This document shows, piece after piece, positions 53,079-63,726 of a stretch of DNA of 64,000 nt. Both the position numbers and the translations under genes were made by a program. Positions within the stretch are counted from its first letter, which is position 1; each line of letters begins with the position of its first letter. The notes beneath the pieces were generated by a model. It did no database searches. It was not told where the DNA came from and saw nothing but the letters and a program-made list of their open reading frames with translations. This DNA is from Isochrysis galbana. Taxonomy: Eukaryota > Haptophyta > Isochrysidales > Isochrysidaceae. The stretch lies in assembly GCA_018136815.1 (NCBI GenBank), contig CM030934.1, forward strand, positions 2,358,172 to 2,422,171, written 5' to 3'.

Positions 53079-54793
53079 GAGATCGGTGTAGGTTCGCTTC
53101 TTAGCGCCGTCGCGTACCTCTGCATGGAATACATCATGGCGGTCGCGTACGCTGAAACGGATCCCATGGTGCAAGTGCACCGAGCAGCTGGCAAACTCTA
53201 CATGGAGAACAAGAAGGCCGTCCTCGCACGCGTCACGGACCTAGCCACCCAAGATCAGCCAAGCGACATCGTCGCCTGCCAGCAGAACGACAATAGGATC
53301 GAGGAAGAGGGATGTGAGAAAAAGACACTCAGTCCGCGTAGCTGGGGGTGTTGAGAGGGGGGGGGGGAAGCGTGATTAGCTTTGTACTCATCTTCGTAAT
53401 AATAATATTAGTATGGCCACCTAAAAAGAAAACAAGCACATATGGATGACAACAAAAAATCACCTGGGCCCCTCTTTTGACGGAACGCGACTTACAGGCG
53501 TGCTGTCGTTGCGCTATGCGGACCCTCAGTCTTCCCGCTGCCCGCTGTAGTTCCTGACGTCTCCGCGTCGCGTCAGCCACCGGCTCGTCGCCCCTCGACG
53601 TAGCCTGCTACGGACGAGCTCCGTCTCGTTCCGGACGAAGCAGGCTCTCGCTGGTGCCGCACTGCTTGTGCTTTATTTGTTATTTGCGTTGCTCCGAGGG
53701 CGGTCGGGAAGGGAAGTAACAAAAGATAAAAGCGAGGCAACACTCTCTCCAACCATTCCTGAAAGCGAGTACTACTCCTTTCTTCGAGAGAGGGGGCAAT
53801 GAATGGTCTCCCCCTTCTTGTGCGTGCTGGGGCGATGGCGTCCGCGCCGCTCGAGATGGTCATATCACATTGCCATGGCTAGCTCACACATCACCTTCAC
53901 GATTCGCCCGCCGGCACTGGCATTGAGTACTTGGCCGAGTGGCTGTTGGTGGGCGCCTCTGCGTTGTCGTTCGAAGCCCCCATTCCACTATGGCCCAAAT
54001 ACCTCCCATGCTCATGCGTTAGGTTGACACAATATCGGCGACCCAACGCGCTCGGACTCCGACGCGCGTGGAGCGCCTCTTCACATTGGTGCGCTGGCCC
54101 CCTCACTTCGCACGCTTGCGACGGCCTGCCGCCCGCCACACAAATGTGGCAAATGCTACTCCAATGCATGTATACAATGTGTGCCCAACCGAACAACACA
54201 ATGAGAACGCAACGCATAGGCAAATGTGTGTCCACAATGTGTCCGCGTGCGTGTGTGTGCGGGGGGCGGGGGGCTAGGGCAACAGGAAGATTGGGCAGAT
54301 CAATGGGCAAGTGATGTAGGAGGATGCTACGCTGGGCATTGCGATTGCTCGATCATGTGCGAACGTTTCCAGCAAAGAAGCAAGGGATCGAGTTGCCGCA
54401 GCAACTCCGATTCGCCCATCGCGGCGGAGATACACTCTCAGGAATTGAAATTGAGGCTGGGGAAAAGGCGTACAGCATATCGTTGCCTTCAATACACCAA
54501 GCGGTAGCAGGACCAAGCTGGCGTGGGTGTGCTGGCAGACCGACTGGTAGATAGTGACCGTCGTGGTGGACACGTACTGGTCGTCGTGTTCTATGCGAAA
54601 GGACTATCGTCCAAGTCATTTATGTTGATCAAGTGGCAATCCGTCGGCCTTTCATGCCAATGACAGACGCATGTCGGATCCCCACGCCCCTCATCGGCGA
54701 GGTGCCTTTCGCATATGCATGTGCAAGCTCCGCAGCTTCCAGGGCTTGTACCTGTACCGCCTTATGCCTGCGTGGGTAGCAAGTAGGGGGTGA
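53079..54793. other. stretch with a LINE tail remnant, no gene
   Basis: 53368-53500 (minus) matches the end of the second LINE subfamily at 23495-23580 (GATTAGCTTTGT, AAAAAGAAAAC, CTCTTTTGACGGAACGCGAC). Plus-strand frame 52893-53354 has no motif. 53800-54790 shows nothing recognisable. Confidence 0.5.
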
Positions 54794-55603
54794 TCAGCCA
54801 TGCTGTATTCGATGCAGCTTAGACAACCAAGGCTGGTATGAGCTGCCGGCATCTGGTTGATACAACGGGCCAAGCCTTGGCCGAGCGTACCATGTTGATA
54901 CGTCGGCTCGTTCCGATCGCTCGGATCGCACTGCTCTCCAAGGTGGAGATCTTGCTTCGGGAGGAGTGGCTAGATGTGCGAGCAGCGCCGCGCGGCGCCG
55001 TTCCGCAGCGGTCAGCTGCGAGAGGCGAGCAATGTAGGCTTGCTCAAGAGCATCCTCCATGAGAGCGCGCCTCTGAGGCGCAGAATGGTGTACCATGCGC
55101 TCCATCGTCGCCTCGAGAGTGATGCGGTCAGAGGTCCCTAAGCCCTCTAGAAATGGCGGCGGCTCTGGCGGTAAAGCTTGAGGCTGATGGGCAGGTGCAG
55201 CAGCAAGGATAAGCGGTGGTGCCGGAGGGCGCGGCTTCTGCCCTGTATCTGCTCGGCGCCTGATCTCCTTCACGACGGTTCGAACCTCGGCGTAAATGGA
55301 CGGGCATTCCGATTCGAGCCACAGTCGCGGTACCGGCGCGGCCGAGGACCGGGCGCGCGCCTTTGAGAGCGCGGGCAGCCCGTTGGTCGAGATGGTGCCG
55401 CGCTTCTGTTGAAGGACGAACCTCACAGAGTCCTCAAGGTGCTGGCAGAGTCTCTGCTGCTCGTGTGGCGCGAGCGAGAGGAAGATGCGCGAAAGATGCA
55501 CCGAGATTGGCTCGCCTGGCGTGCACGTCGCACGCACGCGTCCTCCAGCACCGAGCGAGAGCCGAAGGACGACGAGCCCCCCACTGCGTCGGCCCACCGC
55601 CAT
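54794..55603 (-). CDS. helix-rich protein of unknown family
   Basis: 269 codons in one minus-strand frame. The first 30 residues may be non-coding: an acceptor-like CGCCAG lies directly before the codons of GEPISVHLSRIFLSLAP, where the convincing sequence starts. Helical segments (HEQQRLCQHLEDSVRFVL; ITLEATMERMVHHSAPQRRA; LEQAYIARLSQLTAAERRR) flank a Pro-rich linker (PRPPAPPLILAAAPAHQP). No catalytic motif or membrane segment. It is divergently arranged with the LSM14 gene, with starts about 480 bp apart. Confidence 0.45.
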   Translation of the reverse strand: MAVGRRSGGLVVLRLSLGAGGRVRATCTPGEPISVHLSRIFLSLAPHEQQRLCQHLEDSVRFVLQQKRGTISTNGLPALSKARARSSAAPVPRLWLESECPSIYAEVRTVVKEIRRRADTGQKPRPPAPPLILAAAPAHQPQALPPEPPPFLEGLGTSDRITLEATMERMVHHSAPQRRALMEDALEQAYIARLSQLTAAERRRAALLAHLATPPEARSPPWRAVRSERSERADVSTWYARPRLGPLYQPDAGSSYQPWLSKLHRIQHG

Positions 55604-56085
55604 CGGCAGCCTCCGTCTTTTCCTCCCCGCGGCCGCCGTTTCTCAATATCGGGGGGGGGGGGGGCGTCCTCGCCCTGCGCCGCATGACCAAAAATGGCAT
55701 CGAGGGTGCCATATTTACTTCAAGCGAATGCTTGATCAAACACTCTATGGTTAAAGTACGTTCATGTTCATTCCGTCCGCTCTTTTTCTGTTTTTGGCTC
55801 CTGGTTGCTGGTCGTCCGTCCCTCTTCGGCGTTTCCCCTGTGTTTACAATAAAACTCCGTGGGGGGGGCGCGGGGGGGGGGCGCCGCGCCGCCGCGGCAG
55901 CGAGCGCAGACAGGGGCGGGGCAGGGGGGGGAGAGAGAGAGAGAGAGAGGGAGAGAGGGAGAGAGGGGGAGAGAGTAGGGGGAGAGAGAGAGAGAAAAGG
56001 GGGGGTGGAGAGGGAAAAGAGAGAAGGGGGACGGGGGGGGGGGAAGGGAGAGGGAGAAGGAGGGGAGAAGGGAGAGAGGGCCGCG

Positions 56086-57763
56086 ATGGGCGACGGGGGG
56101 GGCACCGTGCCTTACATTGGCTCCAAGATCGTGCTCATCTCGAAGAGCGACATCCGGTGGGTGCCCCAGGGTGGAGTGGGGTGGATGGCACCTGGCGGCA
56201 AGCGACCTCCGTCACGGGGGGGAGGGGGGGGGGGGAAGAGATGGAAGCCGCCGATCCACACCTTTCCCCTCGGCCTCTCTTCTCTCTCTCTCTCTCTCCT
56301 TCCCCCCCCCCCCCCTCCTCCTCCTCCACCACCACCACCTCCTCCTCCTCCTCCTCCTCCTCCTCCTCCTCCACGGGCTTCCTCTTCCGCACCTGACTGC
56401 ACATGCCCACACATCCAACTTCTCTGACCCGCGCGACAAGCTTCTGGCCCCAACTCCTCAACTGCCCCCCCCAACCGGCGCTTTCCACTGCTGCCAGCCA
56501 CTGTGAAGCTGAGCTCTGCCTGCGTCGTCGCGTTCCTCGGGCGTAGGTATGAGGGATTGCTCGGCGCGGTAGACACAGCGGCTTCTACCGTGAAGCTCCT
56601 GCAAGTGCGCTCACTCGGCACCGAGGACCGCAAGACCGACGCAGTGATACCTCCCTCATCAACGGTGCGTTATGCACTCCGCCTGCGACAGGGGCTGCTG
56701 CCACTACTGGGGCTCCGCGTGGTGCGGCCGCTTTGTGCCTCACCCTCTGCCAAATCACTGTGCGATCAGGTTTATGAGTACATCATCTTCCGGGGGGCCG
56801 ACATCAAGGATCTCCATGTGTGTGAGTCTAGTTCTGACTCTGCCACAGCGCCGCAGCCATCTGCAGCAACGTCAGCCACCAGTGCTCCGGATCCGACGCC
56901 GGAGCCTGTCGCGCCATCGAAACCAGTCGCACCGGCAGCTGCCGCGTGGGGTGCAAACCCTTCACAGGCGCGAGCTGCGGCTGAGACGCCTGCACCAGCA
57001 CATGCCCCTGCCCCGCGGGCGCAGCAGACCGTGAGCAAGCCCCGTGGGGCCCGCTCGCAACCGGGCATGCCTGCGGCCACTGGCAACAACACGATCGAAA
57101 CGGAGTTCGACATCCAGGCCATGCTCGAGTCATTCGACAAAGCCTTCTTGATGCAAGAGGCAAGTAGCAAGGTGAAAGCCTCAACCGCTTACGACAAGTC
57201 CACCTCGTTCTTCGACACGCTCGACGAGGAGGTAAGCAGGGCTACTACATATGGTGCTGCCAATGGTGCTTAGATGTTGTGGATGGTGGCAAAATGATAG
57301 GACAGTGGTGTGGCCAGCCAACCATGGTTGTGTGAAATCGTGCTGAAGATGCGCCCCCTTGTTGCTACCACAGGCTGCGGACAAAGGGCCCAAGGGCGGC
57401 GCGGCGTTTAGGGCAGAGATGCGCAAGAACGATGTGCTCACGTTCGGAGAGGATATGCTCAAGGAGGCTGACCGCGCTGCCCGGTCGCGTGGAGGAAGCC
57501 GCGGCCGTGCCGGTGGCAAAGGCGGCGGTGGCGGCGGCAAGGGCGGCAAGAAGGGCGGCGGCCCCGGCGCCAGCGTCGGCTATGCCCATCGAGGCGGCCC
57601 TGACGGTAGGAGTGGCAAGGGCGGCAACGGACGCGGCGGTGGCAAGGGCGGCGACCGGCGTAGCAAGGGCGACGGGCGTGGGCGCGGCGGCGGAGGTCGT
57701 GGACGTGGCCGGGGCGAGGGCAGCACAAACGGTGCTGCGCCGGTGCCGGTCTCGGTCTCCTGA
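56086..57763 (+). CDS. LSM14: LSM14/Scd6/RAP55-family mRNP protein, four exons
   Basis: Exons 56086-56156, 56547-56664, 56770-57231 and 57374-57763, all GT-AG. 1041 nt, 346 residues. The N-terminal LSm domain is unmistakable: [39 protein letters not shown] and [16 protein letters not shown] Pro/Ala-rich linker follows, then an FDF-like region ([15 protein letters not shown], 175-189), an FFD-like box ([14 protein letters not shown], 204-217) and TFGE (240-243). A long Gly/Arg-rich RGG tail (about 255-333) ends the protein. Known family members bind DDX6/Dhh1 and repress translation in P-bodies and stress granules; the FFD and TFG boxes contact EDC4 and DDX6 in metazoans. The RGG tail likely binds RNA or eIF4G. 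DNA upstream is purine-rich on the coding strand, opposite to most genes here. Confidence 0.93.
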
Positions 57764-58796
57764 GCGAGCGGGATGCCCGGCCACGGAAATGTCATGGAGA
57801 TTTCCATCGAGTATACGAGAATGACAGAGGTGCTGAGGCTCGCGTCACCTCAGCCCTCGAGCGATGCTGCGCTTTAAACACGATCACACGCATCTACTTG
57901 CTCTTGGAGACACGAGAAACATATGTACGAGGAATGGATGACATAGACCAGCGGTCTACCGTCGAACTCTGGGCCACGTCGAGAGCCGAGGATGAAATTT
58001 CAAGTTCACCGACGCCTACGCAGGACGCTCATCGGCCCTGCCCTCATCGACCGATTTTCAATGGGGATAGGGCGACGTGAACTCGACGTCTCACCACTCC
58101 ATCGTTAGTTGCACACGACTTCCTTCGCTGGTCCTGCGCAAATGCTGCGGTGGTGCCTGCCTCGGGTCAGCTTGCCGCATCATAGATGGAAACCTTATGG
58201 GAACTTTGCTGACAGGCCTTGGATGGACCGCATGTCAAACATCCCTCTATGTACATGGACGTACATCCCCGTCGCCGTGCGCGTATGGAACGCCCGTCAA
58301 GAACCGCGCGTCGCCGCTGCGCTGTGCACGGAATTGCTGTCGGGATGATGGCCCGCATCGCCACTACCCTCGACGTGTGTGTTAGTACTGCCTGTGCGAA
58401 GAGTCTGGTCTATGGCTTGCTTGTTGCATGCATACATGCAGTTGTGCCTCCCGTGTGAGTGCCTCGTGGGCCCACGGGCTTGCTATCTGTGAGTGCCGCC
58501 CGCTTCTGCGAACGGCTGCGTTTGTGCCATCCCTCGCCTCCACACGTCTTAGAGAGCCTCTTATTTAGCGGATCCCGTACACCGTACATTAGTAAAGCGT
58601 AAAGCGAGCGGCGAGTTGTATGCTGTTGCTGTTGACTTCTCACAACCAATAAAAATCTATCCCGCCTGTAGCCATATCCCCCCCGCCTCTCGCGCTCCAG
58701 CTAATAGCTAAGTCCTTGGCACCTTGTGGAGACAGCCGCGAAACCCTTGCATGGCCCATGGCCATGGCGAGAGAGGAGACAGAATCATTCTCAGAA
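57764..58796. other. intergenic stretch, nothing recognised
   Basis: 3' flank of the LSM14 gene; short ORFs only. An ACCAATAAAAATCTATCCC segment near 58645 resembles 17819 (ACCAATAAAAATTTG). Confidence 0.45.
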
Positions 58797-58812
58797 TCCC
58801 GACGGGGACGTA
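58797..58812. repeat. 16-bp target-site duplication, left copy
   Basis: TCCCGACGGGGACGTA recurs perfectly at 61793-61808. Confidence 0.92.
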
Positions 58813-59241
58813 AAAAAAACTTCATAATCATAATATTCTTACTGCACTCGCGGCGAATGGAACCACTACCTACACGTAGCATACTTTCTACACCCCCACT
58901 CCCCCGGCCCTTCCCCCCCCGCCATCAGGCGGCTCCCCCCGTGCACTACTAGGGGGATAGGGGTGAAGGGCTTAGATATGGTCCGGTGGCCCGCGCCCCC
59001 CCCGGTGATCCGTTCCCCCCTTCCTCCTACGCCACCTGGGCTGGCGGCCGACTCTGTCTCGACTTATCCTGTAAACAGGCGCGAGACTTACCGATTTTTC
59101 GGTGAGCGGAGCTCACGCTCCGCCCACCTCCTTCTCCGCGCTCTCTCTCCCCTCTCCTGCAGGCACGCGCGATGGCGCGCCTGCGACAGGCCTGCAGCTG
59201 CCCCTGGCGACCCCTGGAGGCTCCTGGAGGCCAGCGCAGGG

Positions 59242-59488
59242 TGAGAAGCGCAAGGCTTCATGCAAGGCTTCATGTGTGTCGTGAACACAAGGCCTAGCTA
59301 TGGCTAAGTGGTGTGCAAAACATTTGTTCTTGTTGGGGTTTTGTTTTTGTGTCGGTTACGTGATCGGCGGTTGAGTCGGTTACGGCGGTTGAGTCGTTTG
59401 AACGTGGTTGAGTCGTTTGAACGGACATCGGACCGTGCAAGGGTAGAGACCCCTAAGAGACAAGTAACAAGACAGCTTTCGCCACTCA
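59242..59488 (+). repeat. 5' LTR
   Basis: TGAGAAGCGCAAGGCTTCAT ... GACAGCTTTCGCCACTCA; 247 bp, identical by eye to 61216-61462. It contains short repeats of GGTTGAGTCGTTTGAACG. Confidence 0.95.
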
Positions 59489-59490
59489 TC

Positions 59491-59508
59491 TGGTACCCCC
59501 GCCGAGAG
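59491..59508 (+). other. candidate primer-binding site
   Basis: TGGTACCCCCGCCGAGAG follows the LTR after a two-base gap. TGG is complementary to a tRNA CCA end. The tRNA is not identified and is not the common initiator-Met type. Confidence 0.6.
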
Positions 59509-59518
59509 ACAAAGAGAC

Positions 59519-61006
59519 ATGGACAAGAACAATGACAAGATCTTCTTCTACAACAAGGATGGTGCTGAATGGAGAGCATTCAGGCCCAAGTTGCTCGCGA
59601 TGGCCGGCAAGAACGGTTGCCGACGTGCGATGCTCAAGAACAAGACGGAAAGCGTCGATGACGCCAACAAGGACAAGGAAGCCACCCAGGTGGAATTGAA
59701 CAAGGCATATGACCTCCTCATCATGTGCATCAAGGATGACAAGCTTGTGGCCACCTTGGATGTGCTCTACACGGATGAGGAGGAAGAGAAGTACGACGGC
59801 CACCGTGCGTTCAAACACATCGACGAGTTGCACGTGGCGGTCAACACCGAAGACAAGGCTGAAGACAAGAAGATGGAGTATGACACACTCAAGATGACCA
59901 ACCTCCATGAGTTCCCCTCAAGGGAGGAGGTCACCAACCGCTTTGACAACATGTTTGGCATCTTCCAAGGACTCAAGGGCACCACGCGCGAGGTCTCCGT
60001 GGCCGAGTTGTGCCTCGACATGAAAGCGAGCTTCATTGGATGTGGAGAAGGAGTCCTTCGTGAAGTGGACAAGGCATGGGGCTCCTTGGAAGTTGAGCAC
60101 CGCAAGAGGCCTGATATGGTGCACAAGAACCTTGTGGAGGCTGCGGCCATCGCCCATAAGCATGAGGCGGTGCGCTCCACGGTGCGTCCGGGCCAACGTG
60201 CAATGCAAGCGACCAAAACCGAGGACGACACGGATGCCATCAAGAAGGCCTATGAGGCGGGCTTCAAGGCTGGCCAAGGTGGGCGTGGAGGTGGTAGGAG
60301 CAACAACAACAAGGACAAGAAGCCTTGCTCCCACTGCGACCGCATGCACACGGGCATCTGCTGGTCCAACCCCGACACCGCGCACTTGATCGATTGGGAC
60401 AAGGTGCCGGAGGGCCTCCAAGCCAAGATCAAGGCTAACCTCTATGATGCCAAGATGAAGAAGGAAAACAAGCAAAGTGGTGGACGCCTCACCTTCACCT
60501 GCAACAAGATATGCGCCACCACGACCAAGAACACCGAGAATGATTCGCTGCGCATCCTCATCGACTCGGGCGCCACCGGGGCGGACTACTTCAACGACAT
60601 CAGCTTCTTTCCGGATGGCGTGGATGAGACGCGCACGGACATGGTTGAGGTGGCAAGTGGCAAGGCAATCAAGACTTGGGGCACTGGCACCGCCAAGTTC
60701 CTTGCACTTGTGCGCCCCCAAGCCGGTGCACCCCTTGGATGGCATGTGGTCGAGAAGCCCGACGCATCCTTTGGTCCATTCAAACGCAACATGCTCTCCA
60801 CCCACAAGGCGTGCTCACGCAATGATGATATGAAGTGCATCATGGGCAAGGTGAATGGCTTTGAACTTCCTGGAGGTGCATTCATGCCTTTCACCATGGG
60901 TGACGACTCCCAAGGCTTCTATGTGGATGTACGGCAGCAAGGGTGCAAAGGCACTCGCGGACAATCCCATCATGAAGGGTTTGGCCCGTCACATCCATCG
61001 TCGTGA
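59519..61006 (+). CDS. Copia Gag-protease polyprotein (truncated)
   Basis: A 495-residue ORF. Gag (about 1-260) is charged and helical with a UBN2-like character (KAYDLLIMCIKDDKLVATL). A CCHC-type knuckle CSHCDRMHTGIC (270-281) has shorter spacing than the standard C-x2-C-x4-H-x4-C. The aspartic protease follows with DSGAT (349-353). Integrase and reverse transcriptase should come next, but the frame runs across a deletion near 60925 and ends in about 25 out-of-frame codons. Gag and protease suffice for particle formation in this family, so the element could still be packaged if RT and integrase are supplied in trans. Confidence 0.88.
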   Translation: MDKNNDKIFFYNKDGAEWRAFRPKLLAMAGKNGCRRAMLKNKTESVDDANKDKEATQVELNKAYDLLIMCIKDDKLVATLDVLYTDEEEEKYDGHRAFKHIDELHVAVNTEDKAEDKKMEYDTLKMTNLHEFPSREEVTNRFDNMFGIFQGLKGTTREVSVAELCLDMKASFIGCGEGVLREVDKAWGSLEVEHRKRPDMVHKNLVEAAAIAHKHEAVRSTVRPGQRAMQATKTEDDTDAIKKAYEAGFKAGQGGRGGGRSNNNKDKKPCSHCDRMHTGICWSNPDTAHLIDWDKVPEGLQAKIKANLYDAKMKKENKQSGGRLTFTCNKICATTTKNTENDSLRILIDSGATGADYFNDISFFPDGVDETRTDMVEVASGKAIKTWGTGTAKFLALVRPQAGAPLGWHVVEKPDASFGPFKRNMLSTHKACSRNDDMKCIMGKVNGFELPGGAFMPFTMGDDSQGFYVDVRQQGCKGTRGQSHHEGFGPSHPSS

Positions 61007-61151
61007 GCTCTACGTGCGTGAGCTCACGCAGAAGAATGTGTTACGTGTCTACCACGTGCAGACCGAGCTCAATGTGGCCGACATGATGACGAAGCCCTTA
61101 GCTGCGAACAAGTTCACCAAGTTCCGTGGGCTGATCATGGTTCGCATTTGA
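60926..61151 (+). pseudogene. Copia RNase H C-terminal fragment
   Basis: In a frame shifted from Gag-protease: GAKALADNPIMKGLARHIHR, RELYVRELTQ and NVADMMTKPLAANKFTKFRG. These match the end of Copia RNase H (A-L-A-x-NP ... KHI ... AD-x-x-TKPL). Only the last 70 residues are left. Confidence 0.88.
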
Positions 61152-61206
61152 GATCTTGCTGCCTTGCGAATCCCTCATTTGTTGCCCTTCTCCAGGGGAT
61201 CAGGTC

Positions 61207-61215
61207 AAGGGGGGG
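61207..61215 (+). other. polypurine tract
   Basis: AAGGGGGGG directly before the 3' LTR, the usual plus-strand priming site. Confidence 0.8.
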
Positions 61216-61462
61216 TGAGAAGCGCAAGGCTTCATGCAAGGCTTCATGTGTGTCGTGAACACAAGGCCTAGCTATGGCTAAGTGGTGTGCAAAACATTTG
61301 TTCTTGTTGGGGTTTTGTTTTTGTGTCGGTTACGTGATCGGCGGTTGAGTCGGTTACGGCGGTTGAGTCGTTTGAACGTGGTTGAGTCGTTTGAACGGAC
61401 ATCGGACCGTGCAAGGGTAGAGACCCCTAAGAGACAAGTAACAAGACAGCTTTCGCCACTCA
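61216..61462 (+). repeat. 3' LTR
   Basis: 247 bp; no difference from the 5' LTR was seen on base-by-base reading. Confidence 0.95.
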
Positions 61463-61792
61463 CAGGGGGCAGAGGAGGCTGGGGCTGGGCCCTGGCCTCC
61501 CCTGCCTCTCCCTCGCTGGCGCTCCTGAGCCTCAGGGGCCCCCACTTTGCACCTGTCTGCCTGTCGAACAGGGGGGGAGGGGGGGTTGGAGCGATGGGCT
61601 GGCCACGAGAGGCCAGGACGCGCGAGGCAGGCGAGCCTGCCAGGGAGAGAGTGGGTCAGCACGGCAGTGGGCTCCTGGCAAGCCATCAGGCGTGCCAGGA
61701 GCATGGGTGGTTCCTCCCCCATGGCAGGGGAGGAGTGGAGAGAGGGGGGGGCTCGTGCCCACCCATGGGCGAACTAAGTATAAACTTAGTTC

Positions 61793-61808
61793 TCCCGACG
61801 GGGACGTA
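61793..61808. repeat. 16-bp target-site duplication, right copy
   Basis: Identical to 58797-58812. Confidence 0.92.
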
Positions 61809-62042
61809 TTAGTCTTAATTAGTGTTAGCGTTAATTACTAATTACAGAATGTCGCATTCGCGATGTCTCATTTCTCAAAAGAAAAAAAGAAATGCCTATG
61901 GGGCATGGGGTTCAAGAATGAAGAATGCAACCGCTTGAAATTTACATCTAACATCTGATGACTAATGACGACATGCAAGCATGTATTCAGTATTCAGGCC
62001 TTTTGGCATGAATATTCCGGCATGAGTACGAGCCTTCTTCGT

Positions 62043-62340
62043 TATATACCGTCTTCTATGTTCGTCGTGGTCATGCAAGGTGCAAGGCGTGCAGATTCGG
62101 ATTCTCCCTGGCTGGGCTCAAGTCCTAGTTCGCCGATTTTCGTCTCGAAATTTCAGGATTTGAGTTTTATTTTTACCGGTACGGTAATTGTCCACGCGTT
62201 TAAGGTGAGAAATACAGGTGACAGAACTGGGCCCCTCGCGTTCAGATCCCCCCCCCCCCCTGCATTTCACCCCCCCCCCCTCTGCAGTCCCCCCCCCCTC
62301 CCTGCAGTTCCCCCCTCCTCCGCAGTTTCCTGTGTTTCCC
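62043..62340 (+). repeat. dispersed repeat, possible tRNA-derived SINE (copy 2)
   Basis: Inverted relative to 20881-21177 with small indels (CATGCAAGGTGCAAGGCG here against CGAGCAAGGCG). It has a longer C-run/CTGCAGT tail that continues to about 62445 as similar C-rich units. Confidence 0.6.
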
Positions 62341-62467
62341 CGGTCAAGCCGGGAAAAATACGTCAATGTGAGGGAGAGTTGGGTCAATGTTGTGGTTCCC
62401 CCCCCCCCCTCCGCGCCGTCCCCCCCCCCTCCGCAGCTTTACTCTTACTGACGGCTAGTGGTAAATA

Positions 62468-62576
62468 GAAATATGCAGTTTTTTTGGCCAAAATATGCAG
62501 TGCATATATGCAAAATATGCAGAAAAAACACACCAAATATGCAGTAAAATATGCAAAATATGCAAAATATGCGGTG
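62468..62576. repeat. AAAATATGCA-type repeat cluster
   Basis: About eight AAATATGCA(G/A) motifs at irregular 9-20 bp spacing, including four in direct tandem near the right end. AT-rich, in strong contrast to the surroundings. Confidence 0.8.
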
Positions 62577-63474
62577 GGCGACCACGAGCGGCGGCGGCGC
62601 GGCGGCGCCCACATAGCTTATAGCTTATTTGCGTAGAACAAGAATGACCAAGAGCAACTATATAGGCCCCCATCCTCCCTGTCTAGCTCCCTACCTAGCC
62701 CATACCCACACCATAACCCACTAACCCACACACATAAATGCTTAATTAGTTTGCCATAAGCAATTAATCATTGTTCAACAACGACATTTTAGATTGAGAA
62801 GTATCACTCTCCCCGCTCGTGCTTGCGCTTATTGCGATTGAACCGCAACATGAGAGACGCAGACACTTGGTGCCGAGCCTCTGACTCCACGCTTCTCTCG
62901 CCGGTTGTGGGTCTACTTTGCGCGTCGCGCTCAGGACGCTTTTTGTGATGTGATCGATCCCCTTACATCTCCTCGCATATCGCGCCAGTGGTCATGATGG
63001 ATCCGTCAGACGGCCGCCATCGCCATCCCCATCCCTACAAGTGCAGCAAGTAGTTCTGATCTTTCACGTAAACTTGAAAATAAAATTTCTCGTGAGCGTG
63101 GCTCGCCTACCTCCCCGCTTCTCACTGTGAAGGTACTCAGTGCCAAGTCTTCTAGTACGTTAGCCGCCGCTGAATCTTCGCAGAGAACTGGGTATTTTGT
63201 TTTGAGTTCAAATTATGTTGTGCTGCCGCACGTCGCTCACATCTCACCCCCCCCCCCTCGCATTTTCAACCCCCCCCCCCCCCCCCCCCCTCGCACCTCA
63301 CTGACACAGACACACTCTCCCCAATCAGCAACGCTAGCGAATATAGTCGTCGAATTCCTCGCGATATCACCGGTAGCCAACGCTCTCGCGCAAACGTTTA
63401 GATGATGATGCCCACTAAGCCCCTCGATTAGCCCGGCGCCGGCGGCGTTGACTTTGGCGAAACATCACGATTCC
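62577..63474. other. intergenic stretch, nothing recognised
   Basis: Contains a C-run cluster at 63246-63290 and CCCACACCATAACCCACTAA-type short repeats near 62700. No gene signal. Confidence 0.4.
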
Positions 63475-63726
63475 CTACTGGCCACTGCATGAAGAAAGCC
63501 TCCACCTACCTCGAACTCCGTTCGTGTATTCGTTGCATCGGACGATGTGTATAGCATGATGCCGATTCCTAGAGACGGCGCCCTTGAATAAATCGATCTT
63601 GCGCTCAAACTTTGACGGTGTAATAGCGCACACATGTTGGCCGCAACTGCGGAGTGTCTCCGTCACCTTGGAAGCCAATCCAGCGCTCTCGAACGGCCTA
63701 GGAAGCATCGTAAGGCATACAACCAC
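63475..63726 (-). CDS. possible single exon of an unidentified minus-strand gene
   Basis: An 83-codon frame from ATG 63726 (MVVCLTMLPRPFESAGLASK ... RNRHHAIHIVRC). A strong donor GAG|GTAGGT on the minus strand at about 63512 would end the exon after TNGVR. Composition is ordinary and not repeat-like. No family is recognised and no second exon was found, so this is a low-confidence call. Confidence 0.25.
   Translation of the reverse strand: MVVCLTMLPRPFESAGLASKVTETLRSCGQHVCAITPSKFERKIDLFKGAVSRNRHHAIHIVRCNEYTNGVRGRWRLSSCSGQ

Larger units (their letters stand above)
59242..61462 (+). mobile_element. Copia-type LTR retrotransposon with integrase and RT deleted
   Basis: LTRs at 59242-59488 and 61216-61462 (247 bp, TG...CA) look identical by eye. 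CAGGG flanks both ends (59237-59241; 61463-61467). A primer-binding site candidate starts two bases after the 5' LTR, and a polypurine tract adjoins the 3' LTR. The internal 1.7 kb encodes Gag and protease, then jumps to the end of RNase H. Confidence 0.95.
58813..61792 (-). mobile_element. structured non-autonomous retroelement interrupted by a Copia insertion
   Basis: This is a minus-strand copy of the 4068-4824 family, with its 5' hairpin at 61772-61791 and its T-tailed 3' end at 58813. It is flanked by a perfect 16-bp target duplication. The two halves (58813-59241 and 61463-61792) join perfectly when the LTR element and one CAGGG are removed. Without the insert the element is about 750 bp. 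Confidence 0.92.

Noticed and set aside
54226-54619. Overlapping ORFs around 54.3 kb
   Set aside because: Three frames of similar length with no domain or splice support.
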